5,651 nucleotides of DNA from Deltaproteobacteria bacterium (GTDB taxonomy: Bacteria; UBA10199; DSSB01). The stretch covers positions 1 through 5,651 of the forward strand of contig JAJFLL010000309.1 in NCBI GenBank assembly GCA_021772695.1. Direction: 5' to 3'. The notes below the pieces were generated by a model. That model searched no databases and was not told where the DNA came from. It worked only from the letters and a program-made list of their open reading frames with translations. A program made the translations under genes and the position numbers. Numbering within the stretch: the stretch's first letter is position 1; the number at the start of each line of letters is the position of its first letter. Positions 1-4,992 of the stretch are shown one piece after another.

Positions 1-1
1 C

Positions 2-253
2 GATACGGTATTTAACAAAATGACCGAATCCCTGGGTAAGGGGGAACGCATCGAGATTCGAGGTTTTGGGAGTTTTGAGGTGAGGGTTCGCGACGCCCGG
101 CAAGGCCGTAACCCCAAAAGTGGCGACAAAGTATTTGTCAATACCCGGCGAGTTCCATTTTTCAAGGTAGGTAAGGAACTCAAAGAACGCATTAATCAAG
201 CCTTTGAGGCAGGACAACCTTTAGAGGCGCCGAAGGCAGCGAGCGGCGAATGA
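2..253 (+). CDS. ihfB: Integration host factor beta-type / HU-family DNA-bending protein (5' end missing)
   Basis: This is a small nucleoid protein that binds the DNA minor groove as a dimer and bends it strongly; IHF acts in recombination, replication and transcription. The reading frame is open to the left window edge. About 83 residues are visible, so roughly the first 25-35 residues (the N-terminal helices) are missing. The ATG at base 20 is internal, because the family pattern (DTVFNKMTESLGKGERIEIRGFGSF) continues upstream of it. Seen in the sequence: the RIEIRGFGSF beta-strand, the GRNPKSGDKV arm carrying the proline that wedges between base pairs, and VPFFKVGKELKERIN, the conserved C-terminal helix. 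GRNP plus RIEIRGFGSF fits IHF-beta better than HU, but the alpha/beta assignment from a partial protein is not certain. A tail of about 17 residues rich in Ala, Glu and Pro follows the usual end. Its stop overlaps the next start (ATGA), which suggests translational coupling. Confidence 0.9.
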   Translation, partial: DTVFNKMTESLGKGERIEIRGFGSFEVRVRDARQGRNPKSGDKVFVNTRRVPFFKVGKELKERINQAFEAGQPLEAPKAASGE

Positions 254-756
254 AAAAACATTGGGCTCCTTGGCGCATGGCCTTTATTTTAGGGCCCAAG
301 GATAAAGCCTGTATTTTTTGTAATTTACCTAAATTAAAAAACGACCGTGATAATTTGATTCTGTACCGGGGTCGTTATAATTTTGTCATTTTAAACAAAT
401 TCCCTTACAATAACGGTCATTTGATGGTGGTCCCGTACCGGCATATCAAAGATCCCTATAATTTAAAACGTCCTGAGAACACTGAGATGATGGAGCTCTT
501 CGGGATCACCCATCGGGCCTTGGAACAGACCATGCATCCGCAGGGCCATAATATGGGTATGAATTTAGGCACCGCCGGCGGGGCTGGTATCAGAGACCAT
601 CTCCATTTGCATGTAGTGCCGCGATGGGCCGGTGATACCAATTACATGCCAATACTGGCAGACACCAAGGTATTGGTGGAACATTTGAGCGAAACTTACG
701 ACCGTTTGGCACCGGCCATTGCCGCAATTGCCAAAAAACGGCGTAGTAGAAAATGA
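250..756 (+). CDS. HIT-family nucleotide hydrolase/transferase (Ap4A phosphorylase-like)
   Basis: This is a histidine-triad protein of 168 residues, a usual length for bacterial HIT proteins with this architecture. The family hydrolyses or transfers nucleotides from phosphate esters such as dinucleoside polyphosphates, through a nucleotidylated histidine. The catalytic triad motif is seen as HLHLHVV at residues 117-123, preceded by NLGTAGGAGIRD, the phosphate-binding loop. The N-terminal WAPWRM (residues 5-10) is typical of this subgroup and supports the ATG at 250. Cys21 and Cys24 (CIFC), with His65 and the first triad His, probably bind a structural zinc; this is inferred from the family. 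The position before the triad Asp, often Pro in relatives, is Arg here. The C-terminus is basic (KKRRSRK). There is no clear Shine-Dalgarno site, and the start overlaps the upstream stop by ATGA, so coupled translation is likely. The exact substrate cannot be read from the sequence. Confidence 0.92.
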   Translation: MKKHWAPWRMAFILGPKDKACIFCNLPKLKNDRDNLILYRGRYNFVILNKFPYNNGHLMVVPYRHIKDPYNLKRPENTEMMELFGITHRALEQTMHPQGHNMGMNLGTAGGAGIRDHLHLHVVPRWAGDTNYMPILADTKVLVEHLSETYDRLAPAIAAIAKKRRSRK

Positions 757-759
757 GGA
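754..759 (+). promoter_or_regulatory. Ribosome binding site deciding the lapA-like start
   Basis: TGAGGA lies 10 bases upstream of the ATG at 770 and overlaps the stop codon of the HIT gene. The frame is open further upstream, to an ATG at 719 inside the HIT gene, but the protein from 770 begins directly with a membrane segment as LapA proteins do. This site therefore supports 770 as the start. Confidence 0.6.
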
Positions 760-769
760 TAAACTGAAT

Positions 770-1174
770 ATGGCATTTTGGCGTTTCATTAAGGTTCTAT
801 TAGCGGCCTTGCTCATTTTTTTGATCGTTAATTTTTTTCTTTCCAACTCCTCTCCCGAGGCCAATAGCTTGGCGGTTCCCATCAGCTTCAAGTTCAGCCT
901 GCCACCGTTTCTCAATTTGGAATCTATCGACTTTACAGTGGGCTATCTTCTGATCATCGCCTTCACCCTTGGAATGCTATTTGCCGCCTTAATTGGGGCC
1001 ATCAACGCCTTTTCCCAAAGCCGACAATTGAAAATGAAAAAGAAAACTATTTTAGAATTAGAAAAAGAAATAGACGAACTACGAGATTTAATGGCTCGAG
1101 ACAAAAACATCTTGCCTGAAGATCGTCTTTCAGAAGAATTGAACCGCTTACCTGAACAGCCCGAGGTTCATTGA
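770..1174 (+). CDS. lapA: LapA/DUF1049-family inner-membrane protein
   Basis: This is a small membrane protein of 134 residues. The start at 770 is chosen over an in-frame ATG at 719, because 719 would give a 17-residue hydrophilic extension overlapping the HIT gene and because a ribosome site sits just before 770. Seen in the sequence: a first membrane segment at about residues 5-25; a short periplasmic part with the pattern VPISFKFSLP; a second membrane segment at about 56-80; and a charged, coiled-coil-like cytoplasmic helix at about 86-115 (ILELEKEIDELRDLM), followed by a polar tail. This order is that of LapA (YciS), which in E. coli works with LapB in controlling lipopolysaccharide synthesis and LpxC turnover. 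In gammaproteobacteria lapA follows ihfB; here only the HIT gene separates them, which supports the assignment. No lapB (TPR protein) follows in this window. The role in LPS control is inferred from the family. Confidence 0.8.
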   Translation: MAFWRFIKVLLAALLIFLIVNFFLSNSSPEANSLAVPISFKFSLPPFLNLESIDFTVGYLLIIAFTLGMLFAALIGAINAFSQSRQLKMKKKTILELEKEIDELRDLMARDKNILPEDRLSEELNRLPEQPEVH

Positions 1175-1194
1175 GCTTGGATACCGTTTAACCG

Positions 1195-2121
1195 ATGAAG
1201 CAATTGGGAAACAACGTACTCGAACTAGTTTATAACACTTCCTTGGTGCGCCTGACGAAATTTGTTTCTCCGGGTGGGGCCGAAGTATGGGCCAAACTAG
1301 AAGGTGAAAATCCCGCCGGTTCGGTCAAAGACCGCATCGCCTTGAATATGATCCAAGACGGCGAAAAACGCGGCCTCATCAATGCCGAAACGGTGGTTGT
1401 CGAACCCACCAGCGGCAATACAGGCATTGGCTTGGCCATGGTCTGCGCTTCGAGAGGCTATCGCCTTATTTTGACGATGCCCGAGACCATGAGCCAAGAG
1501 CGAAAAACTTTGTTGCGAGCCTTTGGTGCCGAATTGATTTTGACTCCGGGACCTAAGGGCATGCGTGGGGCCATCGAACGTGCCCATGAGTTGGCTGAAA
1601 AAGAATCCAATGTATTCATGCCCCAACAATTTAAAAATCCCGCCAACCCAGAAGTCCATCGCAAAACCACCGCTCCTGAAATCATTAAGGCCCTCGGGGG
1701 GGTGCCAGATGCCTTCGTGGCTGGAGTTGGTACCGGCGGCACCATTACGGGTGTTGGCGAGGCTTTTAAGAAAGAAAATCCCCAATGCTTGATCGTGGCC
1801 ATCGAACCCAAGGAAAGTCCGGTATTGTCGGGGGGTAAGGCCGGACCCCATCGTATTCAGGGAATCGGCGCAGGCTTTGTCCCAGATATTCTTAACCGAG
1901 AGGTCATCGATGAAGTGGTTTTGATTGATTACGAAACCAGTCAGGCCATGAGCCAACGTTTGGCCAAGGAAGAGGGCATCCTCGCCGGGATTTCCTCTGG
2001 ATCCGCTGTTGCGGTAGCTCTGCAGGTTTCCCAACGCCTAGGCGCAGGAAAACGAGTCGTGACCGTATTGCCTTCCCATGGCGAAAGGTACCTTTCGACC
2101 GGTCTATTTGGCACCACCTAA
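1195..2121 (+). CDS. cysK: Cysteine synthase (O-acetylserine sulfhydrylase, CysK type)
   Basis: This PLP enzyme makes L-cysteine from O-acetylserine and sulfide in the cytoplasm. At 308 residues it has the usual CysK length. Seen in the sequence: NPAGSVKDR (39-47) with the PLP lysine at Lys45; the substrate loop PTSGNTG (71-77); the phosphate-binding GVGTGGT (177-183); and GISSGS (265-270), whose serine contacts the PLP ring nitrogen. RIQGIGAGFVP (220-230) and the C-terminal GERYLST favour CysK over CysM. Near the N-terminus the usual NTPLVRL reads NTSLVRL (Pro to Ser). An in-frame TAA at 1189 rules out any earlier start, so the ATG at 1195 is the first possible one; its ribosome site is weak. 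The gene follows the lapA-like gene after 20 bases and is probably read from the same transcript. A cystathionine beta-synthase-like or other beta-family activity is less likely but cannot be fully excluded from sequence alone. Confidence 0.93.
   Translation: MKQLGNNVLELVYNTSLVRLTKFVSPGGAEVWAKLEGENPAGSVKDRIALNMIQDGEKRGLINAETVVVEPTSGNTGIGLAMVCASRGYRLILTMPETMSQERKTLLRAFGAELILTPGPKGMRGAIERAHELAEKESNVFMPQQFKNPANPEVHRKTTAPEIIKALGGVPDAFVAGVGTGGTITGVGEAFKKENPQCLIVAIEPKESPVLSGGKAGPHRIQGIGAGFVPDILNREVIDEVVLIDYETSQAMSQRLAKEEGILAGISSGSAVAVALQVSQRLGAGKRVVTVLPSHGERYLSTGLFGTT
2082..2097. repeat. 16-base perfect palindrome in the 3' end of cysK
   Basis: CGAAAGGTACCTTTCG reads identically on both strands. 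It lies within the codons for the conserved GERYLST of CysK, so part of it is constrained by the protein. As RNA it could form a 6-bp stem with a GTAC loop. No T-run follows, so it is not an intrinsic terminator. A site of this length is expected by chance in somewhat under one in ten windows of this size, so significance is modest. Confidence 0.45.
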
Positions 2122-2145
2122 GTGACTAAAATTTCATCACTTTTA
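2120..2145 (+). terminator. Weak candidate terminator after cysK
   Basis: AAGTGA (2120-2125) pairs with TCACTT (2137-2142) around an 11-base loop, overlapping the cysK stop codon, and the second arm runs into TTTTA. A longer T-run (TTTTTT) follows at about 2154. The stem is only 6 bp with two G-C pairs, so termination would be weak or partial. Attenuation between cysK and ispH is possible but unproven. Confidence 0.22.
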
Positions 2146-2201
2146 TCCCTTGATTTTTTAGGGGGCGGTCCGATTGCCTTGACAGGCACAAGCGGGTGGG
2201 C

Positions 2202-2207
2202 AAGGAG
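2202..2207 (+). promoter_or_regulatory. Strong Shine-Dalgarno site deciding the ispH start
   Basis: AAGGAG is followed by a 6-base spacer and then ATG at 2214. This is close to ideal spacing. It argues for the ATG at 2214 over an in-frame GTG at 2196, which would place this site inside the coding region. Confidence 0.8.
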
Positions 2208-2213
2208 TGGTAC

Positions 2214-3161
2214 ATGACAGAAACAACAAATGGTTTAGAGGTGATTGTGGCCCGTTCGGCGGGCACTTGTTTCGGTGTGGAGGCCGCCATCGACTTGGCC
2301 GAGCAACATAGAAAGCCCATTTTGGGCCCCATCGTGCACAACCCTCAAATCGTCAACAACCTGGCCGCAAAGGGCATTCCCATCTACGAAAGGTACCAGG
2401 CACTAGACGATCTGTCCGAGGAAGAAGTCAAAGAAGTGGTCATTACCGCTCACGGTTATCCCAAAGAACTCAAGGAAGCCCTACGGGAAAAGGGCATAAC
2501 CTTTCATGATGCCACCTGTCCCGTATTACTCAAATGGGTTTATCGAAAAATCGCCACCTTCGAGAATGAGGGTTATCGCATAATTCTCATCGGAAATCCC
2601 GACCATGCCGAAATCATCGCCTCTAGAAGTTATGGCGGAGACATTAAGGTGGTTTATTCCGAGGCCGATGTCGATAACCTGTCCGATGACTTGGGAGCAA
2701 AAACGGTGGCCATTTGTCAGACCACCATCACTAAAGAGAAATTTCAACACCTGACCAACTACATTCGTGAGACCAAGTACCCAAAAATGCGTGCCATTGA
2801 CACTCGCTGCAAGCCCGTAAAAAACCAGCAGCAGGCTGTAGAAGACCTGGCGCAATGGGTCGATGCCTTTTTGATAATTGGTGGTTTCAACTCAAGCAAT
2901 ACCACCAATTTGGCAAACCTTTCTAAAAAATACCTGCCAGAAACCACCTACCATATTGATTCACCAGATCTTATTCGTAGCGACTGGTTACAAGGGGTGC
3001 GTCATATTGGAATCGGTGCGGGAACCTCCACACCCAAAAGCCAAATCAATGACGTGCAGCAAAAAATTGCCGAAATGTATCCCGGTCCTGTCTTCTTTCG
3101 CAAAGAGGGCAAGGACGGCGAAATTTTAGACGGCGATTTCACTCCCGAAGATGAAATCTAA
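2214..3161 (+). CDS. ispH: 4-hydroxy-3-methylbut-2-enyl diphosphate reductase (IspH/LytB)
   Basis: This [4Fe-4S] enzyme catalyses the last MEP-pathway step, reducing HMBPP to IPP and DMAPP in the cytoplasm. It has 315 residues from the ATG at 2214, a normal length. An in-frame GTG at 2196 would add six residues, but the ribosome site supports 2214. Seen in the sequence: the three cluster cysteines at Cys19 (AGTCFGV), Cys102 (HDATCP) and Cys199 (DTRCKP); diphosphate-binding His42 (VHNP), His80 (TAHG) and His131; catalytic Glu133 (DHAEI); the QTT pair (169-171); SSN (227-229); and AGTSTP (269-274). The residues around these sites differ from the well-known forms: GTCFGV for GFCxGV, GNPDHAEI for GHxxHPEV, and RCKPVKNQQQ for ICxATxxRQ. 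All ligands nevertheless remain, so an active but divergent IspH is likely; a paralogue with another role is the alternative. The tail is acidic (GDFTPEDEI). The gene follows cysK by 92 bases and may be co-transcribed. Confidence 0.9.
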   Translation: MTETTNGLEVIVARSAGTCFGVEAAIDLAEQHRKPILGPIVHNPQIVNNLAAKGIPIYERYQALDDLSEEEVKEVVITAHGYPKELKEALREKGITFHDATCPVLLKWVYRKIATFENEGYRIILIGNPDHAEIIASRSYGGDIKVVYSEADVDNLSDDLGAKTVAICQTTITKEKFQHLTNYIRETKYPKMRAIDTRCKPVKNQQQAVEDLAQWVDAFLIIGGFNSSNTTNLANLSKKYLPETTYHIDSPDLIRSDWLQGVRHIGIGAGTSTPKSQINDVQQKIAEMYPGPVFFRKEGKDGEILDGDFTPEDEI

Positions 3162-3190
3162 AAATAATTCTAAACCCAAATTGCTGATTT

Positions 3191-3226
3191 CATCATTGGC
3201 ATAAAAGTTCTATCGCCATCATTGGA
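3191..3226 (+). repeat. Short direct repeat CATCATTGG in the ispH-ABC gap
   Basis: CATCATTGG occurs at 3191-3199 and again at 3218-3226, 27 bases apart start to start. The second copy runs into the small palindrome TTGGACCAA (3222-3230). Spacing near 2.5 helical turns and the position upstream of a candidate promoter could suit a protein-binding site, but the repeat is short and may be chance. Confidence 0.25.
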
Positions 3227-3260
3227 CCAAGGCGTCACGCCGACAATGGCCAAGCTTTCA

Positions 3261-3289
3261 TTGCCCAATACTCCGAGAAAATGTTAAAT
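3261..3289 (+). promoter_or_regulatory. Candidate sigma70-type promoter for the ABC exporter operon
   Basis: TTGCCC (3261-3266) and TTAAAT (3284-3289) are separated by 17 bases; each matches the -35 and -10 consensus at four of six positions. A transcript would start at about 3296-3298, at or just before the ATG at 3298, giving a leaderless or nearly leaderless mRNA. This fits the absence of a usable ribosome site before that ATG. The prediction rests on weak consensus matches. Confidence 0.3.
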
Positions 3290-3297
3290 CCGCTAGG

Positions 3298-4215
3298 ATG
3301 CAGTCCATTTTGTCCATCACCGATCTGAATAAAACCTTCGCCGGCGGTTTTAAGGCCTTGCAAGACATCAACCTTGAGATCCATCCCGGAGAAATCTTTG
3401 CCCTCTTGGGTCCCAATGGCGCCGGCAAGACTACTTTAATTAATATCATTTGCGGTATTACCAATCTGACGAGCGGCTCGGTCTCAGTGGGCGGTCACCA
3501 TATTGTAAACGAATATCGGCAAGCAAGATCACTAATAGGCCTAGTTCCACAAGAACTCACCACCGATGCCTTTGAAACCGTTTGGGATACGGTGAATTTC
3601 AGCCGGGGCTTATTTGGCAAACCTAACAACCCGCCATACCTCAAAGAATTATTACAAGACCTCTCCCTTAGCGATAAAACCCATAATAAATTAATGACTC
3701 TCTCTGGGGGCATGAAGCGGCGGGTCATGATAGCCAAGGCCTTGGCCCATGAGCCGAGATTGTTATTTCTCGACGAACCCACTGCTGGTGTTGATGTGGA
3801 ATTGCGAAAGGGCATGTGGGAACAGGTGCGAGAGCTCAGAGAATCCGGCGTGACCATTGTGCTCACCACCCATTATATCGACGAGGCCGAAGAAATGGCT
3901 GATCGTATTGGGATTATTAATCATGGAAAAATCATACTCATCGAAAATAAATTTGACCTCATGAAAAAACTTGGGACCAAACACGTGGCCCTAGACTTAA
4001 AAGAACCCCTCGTAAATTTTCCAGAGAGCCTGGCCACCTACAATTTAAAAATGAATGGATCTCAACTGATTTATACGTACGACTCCCAAAAGGAAGATAA
4101 TGGTATTTCTGAATTATTTGAAAAATTGATCCATGCCGGTATTCAGGTGAAGGATTTACACACCAAAGAAAGTTCCCTTGAAGAAATTTTTGTGGAATTG
4201 GTGAGAAAACGATGA
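3298..4215 (+). CDS. ABC-2 type exporter ATP-binding protein (YadG-like)
   Basis: This is the nucleotide-binding subunit that powers export by the membrane protein encoded next to it. It has 305 residues. Seen in the sequence: Walker A GPNGAGKT (38-45), Q-loop Gln85 (GLVPQE), signature LSGGM (135-139), Walker B LLFLDEP (155-161) with catalytic Glu160, D-loop AGVD (163-166) and switch His192 (TTHY). A C-terminal extension (about 220-305) ends in SSLEEIFVELV, typical of the drug/lipid-type ABC-2 ATPases. Stretches such as PTAGVDVELR and LTTHYIDEAEEM closely resemble E. coli YadG as I recall it. The ATG at 3298 is the first start in a frame that is closed by TAA at 3202, with no other ATG, GTG or TTG between. 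No proper Shine-Dalgarno site precedes it. Its stop overlaps the permease start. The substrate is unknown; related systems export drugs, polysaccharides or lipids. Confidence 0.92.
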   Translation: MQSILSITDLNKTFAGGFKALQDINLEIHPGEIFALLGPNGAGKTTLINIICGITNLTSGSVSVGGHHIVNEYRQARSLIGLVPQELTTDAFETVWDTVNFSRGLFGKPNNPPYLKELLQDLSLSDKTHNKLMTLSGGMKRRVMIAKALAHEPRLLFLDEPTAGVDVELRKGMWEQVRELRESGVTIVLTTHYIDEAEEMADRIGIINHGKIILIENKFDLMKKLGTKHVALDLKEPLVNFPESLATYNLKMNGSQLIYTYDSQKEDNGISELFEKLIHAGIQVKDLHTKESSLEEIFVELVRKR

Positions 4216-4973
4216 AAATGCGGGCTGTCAAAACCATTTATTTATTTGAAATGGCCCGCACTTGGCGGACTATCTGGCAAAGTGTAGCCTCGCCGGTCAT
4301 TTCCACATCGTTATATTTCGTGGTTTTTGGTTCCGCTATCGGATCCCGCATAACTGAAATCGATGGAATCAGTTATGGTTCCTTTATTGTCCCCGGCCTC
4401 ATCATGTTGTCGGTTTTGACCCAGAGCATTTCTAATGCTTCATTTGGTATCTATTTTCCCAAATTTACCGGAACCATTTATGAAGTGTTATCGGCGCCCA
4501 TATCCTATGTGGAAATTGTCTTGGGCTATGTGGGGGCCGCGGCCAGTAAATCCTTTATCTTGGGAGTTTTGATCTTGGCCACGGCGGGCCTTTTTGTGCC
4601 TCTGGAAATTCAACACCCCTTTATGATGGTAATGTTTTTGCTATTGACCTCGGTGACCTTTAGCCTCTTTGGGTTTTTAATCGGCATCTGGGCCGACGGC
4701 TTTGAAAAGTTGCAAATCATCCCCTTATTGATCGTGACGCCATTGACCTTTCTTGGTGGCAGCTTTTACTCCATCAAGATGCTGCCACCCCTATGGCAGA
4801 AAATTTCCATGGTGAATCCGGTGGTTTATTTGATCAGTGGGTTTCGGTGGAGTTTTTATGGGCAAGCCGATGTGGGGGTAGATATCAGTCTGGCCATGAT
4901 CGCCGTTATCTTGATCACTTGTATGCTAACGGTGCGATGGATCTTTAATACGGGTTACCAATTAAAAAATTGA
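4212..4973 (+). CDS. ABC-2 type exporter permease (YadH-like)
   Basis: This integral membrane subunit of an ABC-2 exporter pairs with the ATPase just upstream. It has 253 residues, the usual size. About six membrane segments can be seen: residues 22-44, 57-78, 105-130, 136-160, 168-186 and 224-244. Family features include FIVPGLIMLSV in the second segment, EVLSAP (91-96) in the cytoplasmic coupling region, TPLTFLGGSFYS (176-187) before the last loop, LPPLW, NPVVYLISGFRWSFYG (202-217), and a short polar C-terminus. These match the YadH/NodJ-type ABC-2 permeases. The start overlaps the ATPase stop (ATGA), so the two subunits are probably translated together at similar amounts. An alternative ATG at 4218 would remove two residues. 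The downstream gene converges on it after only 19 bases, with no clear terminator between them. The substrate cannot be told from the sequence. Confidence 0.9.
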   Translation: MKMRAVKTIYLFEMARTWRTIWQSVASPVISTSLYFVVFGSAIGSRITEIDGISYGSFIVPGLIMLSVLTQSISNASFGIYFPKFTGTIYEVLSAPISYVEIVLGYVGAAASKSFILGVLILATAGLFVPLEIQHPFMMVMFLLLTSVTFSLFGFLIGIWADGFEKLQIIPLLIVTPLTFLGGSFYSIKMLPPLWQKISMVNPVVYLISGFRWSFYGQADVGVDISLAMIAVILITCMLTVRWIFNTGYQLKN

Positions 4974-4992
4974 GGGTATTGAAACGCTGAGA

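Noticed and set aside
719..769. Upstream ATG start for the LapA-like protein
   Set aside because: It would overlap the HIT gene and add a hydrophilic leader before the first membrane segment. The ATG at 770 has its own ribosome site and matches the family start.
565..915. Minus-strand open frame spanning the HIT/lapA-like junction
   Set aside because: It is antisense to two supported genes and its translation shows no domain pattern or membrane logic.
1297..2034. Long open frame of 245 codons on the minus strand, opposite cysK
   Set aside because: It lies entirely antisense to a clearly conserved enzyme gene, its product matches no family I recognise, and no ribosome site is evident. It is best explained as a shadow of cysK codon use.
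2179..2184. Perfect -35 consensus TTGACA before ispH
   Set aside because: No -10-like hexamer lies 16-18 bases downstream; that place is occupied by the AAGGAG ribosome site. It is probably a chance match.
2196..2213. GTG start for ispH, six codons earlier
   Set aside because: The strong, well-spaced ribosome site falls inside this extension and serves the ATG at 2214. The added residues are not part of the IspH core.
3231..3241. GGCGTCACGCC hairpin as a terminator after ispH
   Set aside because: The stem is only 4 bp with a 3-base loop, and no T-run follows on either strand.
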